The notes: generated by a model not told the origin, from the letters alone. A stretch of 61,048 nt of DNA from Arthrobacter sp. Leaf69 (GCF_001422645.1 NZ_LMLR01000001.1:792245-853292), one strand, 5' to 3'. Positions 21,227 to 32,691 are shown, numbered from the stretch's first letter. A program made the numbers and translations.

Positions 21227-21553
21227 TCACGCAGGCGGTAGGTAAAATACCGTTCATAAGACCGCGATGTTGGCCTAGTTGCCTCTCTCATCTTTCACTG
21301 CGCAATATTTTCTGGTGCCACCTGCTTTTGGTCTGACGCAGGAATCCGCAGAAAACTATCTCTGCACCCCTGACACGTCAGCCCGCCGTTCCTTATGTTC
21401 CGGAACGCGCCAGGTGAATGCAGTATCCGGCCGTGTCGGCCAATATCCATCCGGCAAGGCCGAAATCGCGGCTGCAGATCTGAACTGCAGCCCGGATCAA
21501 AATCATCGCGTCCAGCTCCTAGCCTGGACGCCGTCGAGGGGGAAGGATCCTTC
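21227..21553 (+). other. Structured 5' region of rho
   Basis: A 327-bp gap between thrB and rho. Three perfect short hairpins lie in its 3' part: 21429-21441 (5-bp stem, TGT loop), 21470-21492 (8-bp stem GGCTGCAG/CTGCAGCC) and 21509-21530 (7-bp stem CGTCCAG/CTGGACG). A weak frame from TTG 21279 ends in TGA at 21555-21557, overlapping the rho GTG. A TAAAAT at about 21243 could be a -10 box. A long leader fits autoregulation of rho, but no known riboswitch was recognised. Confidence 0.45.
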
Positions 21554-23725
<2,172 letters not shown>

Positions 23726-23765
23726 CTGAGCTCACCGCTCGATAGTGGCGGTGCCGCGCGCTAAC

Positions 23766-23881
23766 GCCGCACGGATTCTTCCGCCCCCGCCCCTACGCCG
23801 GGTGGCTTGCGATCTACGATCGCAGGCCACCCGGCTCCGGCAGGCCCGATGCCACTCCCGGGGCGGAAGAATCCGTGCGGC
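23766..23881. repeat. 116-bp nested palindrome between rho and prfA
   Basis: Outer arms of 22 bp (23766-23787 and 23860-23881) are perfectly complementary. Inside, an 18-bp arm pair (23797-23814 and 23818-23835) around a TAC loop pairs with a single G-T wobble. The gap of 24 nt between 23836 and 23859 is unpaired. There is no T tract after the outer arm. It could be a rho transcript terminator or processing structure, or a small palindromic mobile element. Confidence 0.85.
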
Positions 23882-23958
23882 TTCGTCGTTAACTCGCCAG
23901 CCGCGCTCCAGTTTTGTTGGCGTAACTAGACTTGTAAGAGTCGAAAGAGGTTTTGAAA

Positions 23959-25032
23959 ATGTTTGAGTCCGTACAGGGCCTGTTGGATGAGCATGATGCT
24001 ATCCAGGCGCAGCTTGGGGATCCTGCTGTCTACGCTGACCAGAAGCTTGCCCGGAAACTGGGGCGGCGCTCGGCTCAGCTTAATGGCATCGTTGAGGCGT
24101 ACCATGCCTGGCACGGCATCCAGGATGACCTTGCGGCTGCCAAGGAAATGGCGGACGAGGACCCCGAGTTTGCCGCGGAGGTGCCGGAGCTTGAGGCCGC
24201 GCTGGACTCTGCTGCGGCGAAGCTGCGCCGGCTCCTGATTCCCCGCGATCCCGACGACGCCCGCAACGTGATCCTCGAAGTCAAGGGCGGCGAAGGCGGC
24301 GACGAGGCTGCCCTGTTCGCGGCCGACCTGCTGCGCATGTACACCCGGTACGCGGAATCCCGCGGCTGGAAGACCGAGATGATCTCTGCCAACGAATCCG
24401 ACCTGGGCGGCTACAAGGATGTCCAGGTGGCCATCAAGGGCACCTCGAACGATCCCGCCGAGGGGGTCTACGCGCGGCTGAAGTTCGAAGGCGGCGTGCA
24501 CCGGGTGCAACGTGTGCCCGTGACGGAATCCCAGGGCCGTATCCACACCTCGGCCGCCGGCGTGCTGGTGCTCCCGGAAGTGGACGAGCCCGAAGAGCTC
24601 GAGATCAACCAGAACGACCTGAAGATCGACGTGTACCGTTCCTCCGGCCCCGGCGGCCAGTCCGTGAACACCACGGACTCCGCCGTCCGGATCACCCACC
24701 TTCCCACCGGCATTGTGGTGGCCATGCAGAACGAGAAGTCGCAGCTGCAGAACCGCGAGGCCGGCATGCGCGTCCTCCGCGCCCGCATCCTGGCGCACCA
24801 GCAGGAGCAGATCGACGCCGAGAACTCGGCCCAGCGCAAGTCGCAGATCCGCACCATGGACCGCTCGGAGCGCATCCGGACCTACAACTACCCGGAAAAC
24901 CGGATCGCGGACCACCGCACCGGTTACAAGGCCTACAACCTGGACCAGGTCATGAACGGCGACCTGGAGCCGGTCATCCAGTCGGCCATCGAGTTGGACG
25001 AACAGGCCCGGCTCGACGCCATCGGCGACTAG
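23959..25032 (+). CDS. prfA: Peptide chain release factor 1
   Basis: A 357-residue class I release factor recognising UAA and UAG. The catalytic GGQ is in [20 protein letters not shown], and the codon-reading tripeptide is PVT in [13 protein letters not shown], the RF1 form (RF2 has SPF). The ATG has an AAAGAGG site about 8 nt upstream; a TTG two codons earlier is less likely. The adjacent prmC would methylate the GGQ glutamine. Confidence 0.97.
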   Translation: MFESVQGLLDEHDAIQAQLGDPAVYADQKLARKLGRRSAQLNGIVEAYHAWHGIQDDLAAAKEMADEDPEFAAEVPELEAALDSAAAKLRRLLIPRDPDDARNVILEVKGGEGGDEAALFAADLLRMYTRYAESRGWKTEMISANESDLGGYKDVQVAIKGTSNDPAEGVYARLKFEGGVHRVQRVPVTESQGRIHTSAAGVLVLPEVDEPEELEINQNDLKIDVYRSSGPGGQSVNTTDSAVRITHLPTGIVVAMQNEKSQLQNREAGMRVLRARILAHQQEQIDAENSAQRKSQIRTMDRSERIRTYNYPENRIADHRTGYKAYNLDQVMNGDLEPVIQSAIELDEQARLDAIGD

Positions 25033-25045
25033 TCCGGCCGCCGTC

Positions 25046-25915
25046 GTGATGACAGAAGGAACCGGGCAGAGCCTCGCGGAGGCAGTCCGCGAGGCCGCCT
25101 CCACGCTTGCCGCCGCCGGCGTCCCGAGCCCCCGCGTCGACGCCGAACTCCTGGCCGAGCACCTCCTCGGCGTCGGGCTCGGCCGGCTGCGCGCCCTGAT
25201 GCTGGGCGACACGCCGGCGCCGGAGGGGTACCAGGACCTCATCGCCGAGCGGGCCCGGCGCATTCCGCTGCAGCACATCACCGGCGTCGCGCATTTCCGC
25301 TACCTGGAACTGGCCGTCGGACCGGGAGTCTTCATTCCCCGGCCGGAAACGGAATCCGTGGTGCAGCTGGTGATTGACCGGCTGCAGGGCATGGCGCATC
25401 CCAAGGTGGTGGATCTTGGCACCGGGTCCGGGGCCATCGCGGGATCGATCGCGCACGAGGTCCCCGACGCGGAGGTCCACGCCGTCGAGTTCAGCGAGTT
25501 TGCGCACGCCTGGGCCGCAAGGAACCTGTTGCCACTCGGGGTCCACCTCATCCGCGGCGACCTGCGTGACGCCTTGCCCGGGCACAACGGGACGTTCGAC
25601 GTCGTCGTCTCCAATCCTCCGTACATCCCCGCCGAAGCCATCCCCAACGAACCCGAGGTGGCGCTGCACGATCCGCCCGAGGCGCTGTACGGCGGGGGAG
25701 CGGACGGCATGGAACTTCCGACGGCGGCGGCCACCTCCGCGGCCCGGCTGCTGGTCCCCGGAGGGTACTTCGTGATGGAACACGCCGAAGTCCAGGCCGG
25801 CTGGATCGCCGCCATGCTTGAGCGCTCCGGGCTGTGGGACGCAGTGACCACGCACCACGACCTCAACGGCAAGGACCGGGCCACGAGCGCCGTCCTGGCC
25901 GGGCCGGCCGCCTGA
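25046..25915 (+). CDS. prmC: Release factor glutamine methyltransferase
   Basis: A 289-residue SAM-dependent enzyme that methylates the GGQ glutamine of release factors. It shows a helical N-terminal RF-binding domain, the SAM motif VVDLGTGSGAIAGSIA and the catalytic SNPPYIP. Start is GTG at 25046 or the next codon ATG at 25049; no clear ribosome site separates them. It follows prfA by 13 nt. Confidence 0.95.
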   Translation: MMTEGTGQSLAEAVREAASTLAAAGVPSPRVDAELLAEHLLGVGLGRLRALMLGDTPAPEGYQDLIAERARRIPLQHITGVAHFRYLELAVGPGVFIPRPETESVVQLVIDRLQGMAHPKVVDLGTGSGAIAGSIAHEVPDAEVHAVEFSEFAHAWAARNLLPLGVHLIRGDLRDALPGHNGTFDVVVSNPPYIPAEAIPNEPEVALHDPPEALYGGGADGMELPTAAATSAARLLVPGGYFVMEHAEVQAGWIAAMLERSGLWDAVTTHHDLNGKDRATSAVLAGPAA

Positions 25916-25957
25916 GCGTGGGCCGGGCAACGCACGAAGTGATGAAAGAATAGGCCA

Positions 25958-26722
25958 GTGACCACTAGCTACGATTGCACGGCAGCCGAGCAACGCGCTG
26001 CCGGACTTGAACATGCCCAGCGGGCCATCCGGGAGCACAAATGCGTGGTCTTCCCGACGGACACCGTGTACGGGATCGCCGCCGACGCGTTCTCGCCCCT
26101 CGCCGTGACCCTGCTGCTGGCGTCCAAGGGCCGCAGCCGCAAGATGCCGCCGCCCGTCCTCATCCCCAGGCTCAATGCCCTCGACGGCCTCGCCACGGAT
26201 GTCCCGGCCGAGGCGAGGCGCCTCGCGGAGGCCTTCTGGCCCGGGGGACTGACGCTCATCCTGCACGCCCAGCCGTCCCTGGACTGGGATCTCGGTGAAA
26301 CCAAGGGCACCGTCGCCCTGCGGATCCCGGCCGACGACGTCGCCCAGGACCTGCTCACGCTCACCGGGCCGCTGGCCGTCTCCTCGGCGAACCGCACGGG
26401 CCAGGCGGCGGCGCAGACCGCCGCCGACGCCGAAGCCCAGCTTGCCGAATCGGTGGAGGTCTACCTCGAAGGCGGGCCCCGCCCGGCCGAAGGTGCCGAG
26501 GCCCTGCCCTCCACCATCGTTGATGCCACCGCCGTTCCGCTGCGGGTGGTCCGCCAGGGCGCCATCAGCCTTGAGCGGCTGCGTGAAGTTGTCCCGGGCG
26601 TGCTGGGCGTCGGCGAGGAGCCTTCCGCCGTCGAACCGCCTGAAACCCCCGAAACCGCTGAAACCTCCGAGACCGCCGAAACCCCCGAAACGCCCGCCGT
26701 CGACGATTCCCCGAGGAACTGA
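25958..26722 (+). CDS. tsaC: L-threonylcarbamoyladenylate synthase (TsaC/Sua5/YrdC)
   Basis: A 254-residue protein making threonylcarbamoyl-AMP for the t6A37 tRNA modification. YrdC motifs: KCVVFPTDTVYGIAADA near residue 28, FWPGGLTLIL, VALRIPADD, VSSAN and PSTIVD. The core ends at about residue 215; a tail of about 35 residues made of ETPET/ETSET-type repeats follows and is probably disordered. GTG start. It uses threonine, made by the genes upstream. Confidence 0.95.
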   Translation: MTTSYDCTAAEQRAAGLEHAQRAIREHKCVVFPTDTVYGIAADAFSPLAVTLLLASKGRSRKMPPPVLIPRLNALDGLATDVPAEARRLAEAFWPGGLTLILHAQPSLDWDLGETKGTVALRIPADDVAQDLLTLTGPLAVSSANRTGQAAAQTAADAEAQLAESVEVYLEGGPRPAEGAEALPSTIVDATAVPLRVVRQGAISLERLREVVPGVLGVGEEPSAVEPPETPETAETSETAETPETPAVDDSPRN

Positions 26723-26723
26723 C

Positions 26724-27632
26724 ATGCAGCCCAAAGTCGCCGTCGCGGCCGTAACGTTTGACCGCCATGAGGAACTCGCCCTCCTCCTCAAGGGGCTGGC
26801 CGAACAGACCGCCGCCATCCACTCGATCGCGCTCGTTGACTCGGGCACCGTCCCGGCCACGGACGTAGTCCGCGCCGGCGGGGACAACATCAATTACCTG
26901 CGCTCCGAGGCGAACCTCGGTGGTGCCGGGGGATTCGCCTACGCGATCCTGGCCGCGATGGCCAGCGGCGCGGAGTGGATCTGGATGATGGATGATGACG
27001 GCCACCCCGAGGATGCAAGCTGCCTCGCCGAACTGCTCTCGGCCGCCGAGGAGCACCAGCTCGATATCGTGAGCCCGCTCGTCGCCGCCACCGCAGACCC
27101 CAACCGGCTCTCCTTCAACTTCCGGATCAACGGGCTGTTGACCAACGACCGCACCCGGCTGGCGCCCATGGGCTTCCTCCCTGACATGGTGCACTTCTTC
27201 AACGGCGCACTGATCCGCACGGAGGTCTTCTACAAGATCGGAATCCCCGACGTGAAGTTCTTCATCCGCGGCGATGAAGTCGATTTCCTCTCGCGGGTCA
27301 AAAAGGCCGGCCTCAAATACGGCACGCTGGCCACCGTTGCCGTGCAGCACCCCGCCACCTGGACCGAGATGAAGCCGGTCTTCGGCGGCTTCATCACCCC
27401 GGTCATCCCCGAAGGGGACTTCAAGCGGTACTGCTACTTCCGCAACCGTGGCTACCTCACCCGGAAGTACCGCAACGTTCGCTGGTTCGGCGCGGACATC
27501 GTCGGCTTCCCGTTCTACTTCCTGAAGACCCGCGACCTTAAAGGCCTCGCGCACTGGTTCCGGGCCTATTCCACCGGCTTCCGCGGAAAGGGCTTCGGCT
27601 CACCGGCCCAGCTCATGTCCACCAACAGCTAG
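26724..27632 (+). CDS. GT2 family glycosyltransferase (galactofuranosyltransferase-like)
   Basis: A 302-residue GT-A fold enzyme: VAVAAVTFDRHEELALLL, a nucleotide-sugar region ending in a DDD-type metal motif (WIWMMDDDGHP), an acceptor region FIRGDEVDFLSRVKKAG with the ED-like pair, and HPATWTEMKP. The overall pattern resembles GlfT1-like enzymes that add galactofuranose or rhamnose to lipid-linked glycans; the donor sugar is not certain. It starts 1 nt after tsaC and is followed after 7 nt by a second family member, so the pair probably build one glycan. Confidence 0.85.
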   Translation: MQPKVAVAAVTFDRHEELALLLKGLAEQTAAIHSIALVDSGTVPATDVVRAGGDNINYLRSEANLGGAGGFAYAILAAMASGAEWIWMMDDDGHPEDASCLAELLSAAEEHQLDIVSPLVAATADPNRLSFNFRINGLLTNDRTRLAPMGFLPDMVHFFNGALIRTEVFYKIGIPDVKFFIRGDEVDFLSRVKKAGLKYGTLATVAVQHPATWTEMKPVFGGFITPVIPEGDFKRYCYFRNRGYLTRKYRNVRWFGADIVGFPFYFLKTRDLKGLAHWFRAYSTGFRGKGFGSPAQLMSTNS

Positions 27633-27639
27633 GCCGGAC

Positions 27640-28596
27640 ATGAAAAACCTGTTTGCCGTCGTCGTCACCTACAACCGGGCCGACTTCCTGCAGAACCTGC
27701 TCGAGTCCTTCAGCCGCCTGAGCACGCGCCCGGACCGGATCGTGGTGGTGGACAACGCCAGCGACGACCACACCGCTGACGTGGTCGCACGCGCCGTTGC
27801 CGCCGGCGGAGTGCCGATCCACTACGAACGCCTGTCCGCGAATGTGGGCGGCTCCGGCGGGTTCTCCCGCGGCGTGGAGCTCGCACTCGGCGCCGGCGCC
27901 GAGTGGCTGTGGCTTATGGACGACGACGTCGAGGTGCTCCCCGGGGCGGTCGAGGCGCTCGATAAGTTCACCCCGGACTACTCGTGCATGATTGGCCGCC
28001 GCTACGACGCCGCCGGCAAGCCATTCTTCTGGCAGCACCACTTTGTCGAAGCCCTCGGCGTGTTCCTGCCCGTCACCGGCGACGTCTTCCGCAAATCCGA
28101 CGTTTTCCGCACCAACGTCGGAAACTTCGAAGGCATGCTGATCAAGGCGTCCCTGGCCCGCAGCATCGGGCTACCGGACCCGCGGTTCTTTATCACCTGG
28201 GACGACCTCATCTACGGCTGGCTGGCGGCGCAGCAGACCCCGGTGGTCTACGTCAACGCTTTTGTCATCAAGAAGGTCCGGGCCCAGCGCCAGGTGGATC
28301 TGGGCGTGCGCCACCTCAACGATTCGTCCGACCTGAGCCGCCGCTACGTGATGCGCAACCGCGGCCACGTGGCGCAGTACCTGCGCGTCTACGGCAAGTA
28401 CAACCGGTTCGGATTCGGGGCCGGTACGGCCCTGACGTATCTGAAGGAAATTGTGCGCCTGGTGCTGGTTGAACGCCGCCTGAAGGGGACCGGTGCCCTG
28501 TGGCAGGGGTGGCGCGAATCGCGCGGCATCCTCGCCGATTCCAACTGGCTACCCATGCCGCCGGTGCCTCCTGCAACGGCCGGGGATCAGGGCTGA
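27640..28596 (+). CDS. GT2 family glycosyltransferase (GlfT1-like)
   Basis: A 318-residue GT-A enzyme with FAVVVTYNRADFLQNLL, VVDNASDDHT, ANVGGSGGFSRGVELAL and the metal motif WLWLMDDDVEV, then FITWDDLIYGWLAAQ. The first half is of the same type as the preceding gene, pointing to an old duplication. Probably cytosolic face of the membrane, acting on a polyprenyl-linked acceptor made by the WecA-like enzyme downstream. Donor sugar unknown. Confidence 0.87.
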   Translation: MKNLFAVVVTYNRADFLQNLLESFSRLSTRPDRIVVVDNASDDHTADVVARAVAAGGVPIHYERLSANVGGSGGFSRGVELALGAGAEWLWLMDDDVEVLPGAVEALDKFTPDYSCMIGRRYDAAGKPFFWQHHFVEALGVFLPVTGDVFRKSDVFRTNVGNFEGMLIKASLARSIGLPDPRFFITWDDLIYGWLAAQQTPVVYVNAFVIKKVRAQRQVDLGVRHLNDSSDLSRRYVMRNRGHVAQYLRVYGKYNRFGFGAGTALTYLKEIVRLVLVERRLKGTGALWQGWRESRGILADSNWLPMPPVPPATAGDQG

Positions 28597-28657
28597 CCCA
28601 GGCGCGGATCCGGGTGAACCACCCCCTCGCGGACGACGCGGACCCGGGTTGCCGGCG

Positions 28658-28675
28658 CGATACCTATTAGTATCG
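28658..28675. repeat. Small inverted repeat upstream of the dehydratase gene
   Basis: CGATAC-CTATTA-GTATCG forms a 6-bp stem in the 123-bp gap, flanked by two copies of GACCCGGGT (about 28641 and 28680). It may mark a promoter or a regulator site; the function is unknown. Confidence 0.4.
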
Positions 28676-28719
28676 TCTGAGACCCGGGTGCCGTCCGACA
28701 GTTGCACGGCGGGTAATTT

Positions 28720-30648
28720 TTGAAACAGGCGCATGGCCGCCGTGGTAGTGGAAGTCGGTTGCAATCTCTGTTGACTACGAAATCTGAAGCGCGCGAACCT
28801 GCCGCGGCACTGGACGAGAAGAAGCCGCCGCTCTGGATCTGGATCCAGCTTTTCCTCGACTCGATGTCGTGGGTCGTGGCGATCGTCCTTGCCCTGCTGC
28901 TGCGCTATGAAATGGGCATCCGGGAAGAACAGCTTGCCAGTGCCATCATCATCATGGCCATTGCCATCGTTGTGCAGGCCGCGGCCGGCTACGCGCTGGC
29001 GCTGTACCGCGGCAGGTATCCCTTCGGCAGCTTCCAGGAGGCCAAGGCCCTCGTCTTCGTCACCGTGATCGTGGCCGCCTCCATCACCCTGAGCCTGCTG
29101 GTGCTATACGAGGCCATCGGCATCGGCCGCAGCGTCGGGCTCATCGCGTTCCCGTTCGCCTGCCTCTTTATGGGAGCCGCCCGTTACGCCAAGAGGCTAT
29201 ATGTCGAGGGCAAGAACCGCCCCGGCGAGGGCGCCCAGAACACCCTGATCTACGGTGCGGGCTTCCTGGGCAACTCCCTCCTGACTCGCATGCTGCAGGA
29301 CGCCGATTCACCGTATTTCCCGGTGGGCCTAATCGACGACGATCCCGGCAAGAAGCACCTGCGGCTATCCGGAGTCCAGGTCCTGGGCCGCGGCGACGAC
29401 CTGCCGGCCCTCATCCGGCGCACCCGCGCCACCGTGCTGGTGCTGGCCTTCGCCAACGTCGAGGCGTCCGTTGTCCGGCGGATCTCCGACGCCGTCGCAG
29501 GGCTGAACGTCAGGGTGCTGGTCCTGCCTCCGCTCCGGGACATGCTCGGCCGCGGCGCACCCGAAGGTTTCTCCGATTTCCGTGACGTGGCGGTGGAGGA
29601 CCTGATCGGGCGCCGACCGGTGGACATCAAGGTCGACGAGATTGCGGGCTACATCAAGGGCAAACGCGTCCTGGTCACCGGCGCCGGCGGATCCATCGGC
29701 TCCGAGCTGTGCCGGCAGATCGTCCAGTTCTCGCCGGCGGAACTCATCATGCTCGACCATGACGAAACAGGGCTGCAGCATACCCAGATCTCCATCACCG
29801 GCCGGGGACTTCTCGCCGGCCGCGACACCGTCCTGGCCAGCATCCGTGACGGCGCCGCCCTGCAGGAGATCTTCCAGGACCGCCGCCCGGAGGTGGTGTT
29901 CCACGCCGCCGCCCTCAAACACGCTCCCTTGCTGCAGCAATATCCGGTGGAGGCCTGGAAGACAAACGTCCTGGGCACCCTCAACGTGCTGCGCGCGGCC
30001 GAGCGTAGCGGCGTTTCCCACTTCGTGAATATCTCCACGGACAAGGCAGCCAACCCGACGACGGCGCTGGGCCATTCCAAGCGCGTTGCCGAGAAGCTTG
30101 CGGCCTGGATGGCAGGCCAGACGGGCCGCAAATTCGTCTCCGTCAGGTTCGGCAACGTGATGGGAAGCCGCGGTTCCATGCTGCCGCTGTTCACGGAACA
30201 GATCCGCGTGGGCGGTCCGGTGACGGTGACGGACCCCGAAGTCACCCGTTTCTTCATGACGATCCCGGAGGCCTGCCAGTTGGTCATCCAGGCCGGCGCG
30301 ATCGGTCGGGGCGGCGAAGTCATGATCCTGGACATGGGGGAGCCGGTCAAGATCCTGGACGTCGCCCAGCGCATGATCGCGATGTCCGGCAAGAAAGTCG
30401 ACATCATCTACACCGGGCTTCGGCCCGGCGAGAAGCTCCACGAGGAACTCGTGGGAACCGGCGAGCTGGACGAGCGGCCCCTGCATCCCAAAATTTCCCA
30501 CACCCGGGCCCACGAGCAGGACCCTGCCGGGCTGGACCTTAATGTCTGGCTGGCCCGCTGCGAGGCCGAGCAGGGCCTGGACATCGAGTCCATCCCCGAC
30601 GACGAGGCCGATGAACCGGGCGAGAGCATCAGGGCGGCAGCGTCGTGA
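28720..30648 (+). CDS. Membrane nucleotide-sugar 4,6-dehydratase (CapD/PglF/WbpM type)
   Basis: A 642-residue protein. About residues 38-140 contain four membrane helices. A first Rossmann-like domain has LIYGAGFLGNSLLTRML, and a second extended SDR domain has VLVTGAGGSIGSELCRQI (NAD), VVFHAAALKHAPLLQ, the catalytic-region SVRFGNVMGSRGSMLP, and FMTIPEACQLVIQAG. Such enzymes convert UDP-GlcNAc to a 4-keto-6-deoxy sugar that leads to diacetamido sugars or FucNAc. The start is uncertain: TTG at 28720 or TTG at 28768. It overlaps the WecA-like gene (GTGATG). Confidence 0.9.
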   Translation: MKQAHGRRGSGSRLQSLLTTKSEAREPAAALDEKKPPLWIWIQLFLDSMSWVVAIVLALLLRYEMGIREEQLASAIIIMAIAIVVQAAAGYALALYRGRYPFGSFQEAKALVFVTVIVAASITLSLLVLYEAIGIGRSVGLIAFPFACLFMGAARYAKRLYVEGKNRPGEGAQNTLIYGAGFLGNSLLTRMLQDADSPYFPVGLIDDDPGKKHLRLSGVQVLGRGDDLPALIRRTRATVLVLAFANVEASVVRRISDAVAGLNVRVLVLPPLRDMLGRGAPEGFSDFRDVAVEDLIGRRPVDIKVDEIAGYIKGKRVLVTGAGGSIGSELCRQIVQFSPAELIMLDHDETGLQHTQISITGRGLLAGRDTVLASIRDGAALQEIFQDRRPEVVFHAAALKHAPLLQQYPVEAWKTNVLGTLNVLRAAERSGVSHFVNISTDKAANPTTALGHSKRVAEKLAAWMAGQTGRKFVSVRFGNVMGSRGSMLPLFTEQIRVGGPVTVTDPEVTRFFMTIPEACQLVIQAGAIGRGGEVMILDMGEPVKILDVAQRMIAMSGKKVDIIYTGLRPGEKLHEELVGTGELDERPLHPKISHTRAHEQDPAGLDLNVWLARCEAEQGLDIESIPDDEADEPGESIRAAAS

Positions 30649-31670
30649 TGCCCCTGTACCTCACGGCCGGCATCACCCTTCTTGCGAGCATCCTGCTGCC
30701 GTTCGCGGTCAAGCCGTGGCTTGTCAGGATGGGCGTCGTCGACGTTCCGTCGGCCAGGTCCTCCCACAGCCGGACCACCATCCGCGGCATGGGCGTGGCC
30801 GTATCCCTGGCCACCGCCGTCGGATACGCGGCCGCCCTCCTGCTGGGGGCGGTGACGGTGGACCGCTCAGTGTTCCTGGTAGTTTTTGCGGTGATCGGCG
30901 CCAGCGCGGCCGTGGGATGGATCGAAGACCTCCGGGGCCTCTCCATCCGAGGCCGCGCCGCCGCGCAGCTGGGGATCGGTGCGGCCGGGTCGGCGGCGCT
31001 GCTCGTCCTCACCGGGCAGTCCTTCTGGTGGCTGCCCCTGGCAGCGGTGGCCATCGCGGCCTACATCAACATTGCCAACTTCATGGACGGCATCAACGGC
31101 ATTTCCAGTTTCCACGGAATCCTGACCGGCGGCGCCTATGCGGTGGCCGGTGTGCTCGCCGCACAGCCGTGGCTCACCGCCGGCGGCGCCGTGCTGGCCA
31201 TGGCCTTCCTGGGATTCCTGCCCTGGAACCTTTCCCGGGGATCCGTTTTTCTCGGCGACGTCGGCAGCTACCTCCTCGGCGCCTCGGCCGCGGCCCTGGC
31301 GGTGGCGGGGTTCCTGAGCGGCGTCTACGTCGAATACCTCCTGACACCGCTCCTGGTCTACCTGGCGGACACCGGCTATACCCTGCTGCGCAGGATCAAG
31401 GCCGGCGAACGGTGGTACGCATCGCACCGGGAGCACGTTTACCAGCGCCTGACCGACGTCGGCTTCTCTCACCTGCAATCGGCCGCCACGGTCTCAGTCT
31501 GCACCGCGGCAGTGATTGTCCTTGGCTTCATCGCCGCCACGGCGCCGCTGGCCATCGTGGTGCTCTGCGCCGCCGGGAGCCTGGCCGTGCTGGTGCTCTA
31601 CCTCGCCTCCCCGGACCTGATCCGGCGCTTCCGGCGCCGGCACAAGGTCACCCGGGTGCCCGCCTCATAA
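30645..31670 (+). CDS. WecA/MraY-like polyprenyl-phosphate sugar-1-phosphate transferase
   Basis: A 341-residue multi-pass enzyme that loads the first sugar phosphate onto undecaprenyl or decaprenyl phosphate. Visible: VDVPSARSSHSRTTIRGMG near residue 35, the Mg-binding NFMDGINGIS, VFLGDVGSYLLGA, and a cytosolic HREHVYQRLTD loop. About ten hydrophobic helices. It stands at the position of rfe/wecA (Rv1302) before the ATP synthase genes in mycobacteria. GTG at 30645 or ATG at 30648, both overlapping the previous stop. It likely primes the glycan built by the genes upstream. Confidence 0.92.
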   Translation: MMPLYLTAGITLLASILLPFAVKPWLVRMGVVDVPSARSSHSRTTIRGMGVAVSLATAVGYAAALLLGAVTVDRSVFLVVFAVIGASAAVGWIEDLRGLSIRGRAAAQLGIGAAGSAALLVLTGQSFWWLPLAAVAIAAYINIANFMDGINGISSFHGILTGGAYAVAGVLAAQPWLTAGGAVLAMAFLGFLPWNLSRGSVFLGDVGSYLLGASAAALAVAGFLSGVYVEYLLTPLLVYLADTGYTLLRRIKAGERWYASHREHVYQRLTDVGFSHLQSAATVSVCTAAVIVLGFIAATAPLAIVVLCAAGSLAVLVLYLASPDLIRRFRRRHKVTRVPAS

Positions 31671-31685
31671 GCCCCCAAGCACCGC

Positions 31686-31705
31686 CTGGCCCGGCCGCGG
31701 GCCAG
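31686..31705 (+). terminator. Candidate terminator before the ATP synthase operon
   Basis: A perfect 8-bp stem CTGGCCCG/CGGGCCAG with a GCCG loop is followed by a moderately T-rich stretch (GTTATGTTCT). Confidence 0.45.
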
Positions 31706-31723
31706 GTTATGTTCTATCTCGTG

Positions 31724-31729
31724 TAGAAT
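31724..31729 (+). promoter_or_regulatory. Candidate -10 box of the atp operon
   Basis: TAGAAT lies 64 nt before the first gene of the ATP synthase operon; no good -35 is seen at 17 nt, so this is tentative. Confidence 0.35.
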
Positions 31730-31792
31730 TCAGGTGCGGGTTGACGCCCGCGACTTCTGAACAGCAGCCAACTCCTCGACGATTGGGATCCA

Positions 31793-32278
31793 ATGACCTC
31801 CAACGCCGAACCCGGACCCGTGTCCGGCGCCGGACCCGTTGGTGTCTCAGGTCCCACGAAATCCTTGTGGCTGCGCCTGCTGGCCATCAGTTCGGCCGTT
31901 GGCGGCGGAGCGCTGCTGCTCACCGCCCTGGCGGCACTTATGCTCGACGGCGTGGAGGCTGCGCTTTCGTCCGTCTTTGGCGGGGCCCTGGTGATTGCCT
32001 TCTTCGCGATCAGCCTCCTGGTGGGCCACTTCGGCGGCCGAAACCATTCCTCCGGTGCCATCGGCCTGTTCGCGGCCACGTATTTCATCAAGGTCGTCGG
32101 CTTTGCCGTGGTGCTGTTCGCCATCGGCAGTCCCGAGTGGCTGAACGGGCGCTGGTTCCTGGCCGGCGCCGTCGTGACAGTGGTCCTGTGGCAGGCCGCA
32201 GAAATCTACGGTTTCAGCAAGGCGCGGCTGCAGCTCTATAACGACCCCGAGACTCCGGAAGGCGGCACCGATGTTTAG
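31793..32278 (+). CDS. Membrane protein at the head of the atp operon (AtpI-like)
   Basis: A 161-residue protein with four hydrophobic helices (about residues 25-48, 52-77, 85-108, 115-140) after a Pro/Gly/Ser-rich N-terminus, the arrangement of ATP synthase subunit I proteins. It overlaps the next gene by 8 nt. Subunit I homologues help assemble the c-ring or carry Mg2+. It holds the position of Rv1303. Similarity beyond topology is weak, so the name is inferred from the location. Confidence 0.7.
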   Translation: MTSNAEPGPVSGAGPVGVSGPTKSLWLRLLAISSAVGGGALLLTALAALMLDGVEAALSSVFGGALVIAFFAISLLVGHFGGRNHSSGAIGLFAATYFIKVVGFAVVLFAIGSPEWLNGRWFLAGAVVTVVLWQAAEIYGFSKARLQLYNDPETPEGGTDV

Positions 32279-32600
32279 CCGCAAAGACCGGCAGAAGAAC
32301 AAGCCCGGCACCCCTGAAACCACCGCCGGAGCCCCCGGTGTTTCGGACAACGGACGCGACGGCGGATACAACGCCGGCATCGCCGTCTTCAGCTACATTG
32401 TTGGCGGAATCCTCGTCTGGAGTTTGATAGGGTGGGGTCTGGATAATCTGTGGGGAACCCGCTGGATTGTGCTCGCAGGCGCCCTGCTGGGAGCCGCGGG
32501 AGGGTTCTATCTTTCTCATATGCACGGCCTCACCAGCCCGGATAATTCCGCTGGCGGGGACAATGCTGCACGTGGCCCGTCCGAGGACGAGGATCAGTAA
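32271..32600 (+). CDS. atpZ: AtpZ/AtpI family protein
   Basis: A 109-residue protein with a charged N-terminus and two helices (VFSYIVGGILVWSLIGWGL and WIVLAGALLGAAGGFYL), the double-helix hairpin typical of AtpZ/AtpI, with the conserved Gly pattern in the second helix and an acidic tail. Overlaps the preceding gene and lies 91 nt before atpB. Thought to act with AtpI in ion supply or assembly of the c-ring. Confidence 0.8.
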   Translation: MFSRKDRQKNKPGTPETTAGAPGVSDNGRDGGYNAGIAVFSYIVGGILVWSLIGWGLDNLWGTRWIVLAGALLGAAGGFYLSHMHGLTSPDNSAGGDNAARGPSEDEDQ

Positions 32601-32691
32601 TGCCAAATAATTTCACAGGGGGAGAGGCTGGCCGCAACGCCGCCTTTCACCTACCAACGCCCAATGATGGACACTGCAGAGAGGAAACGCG

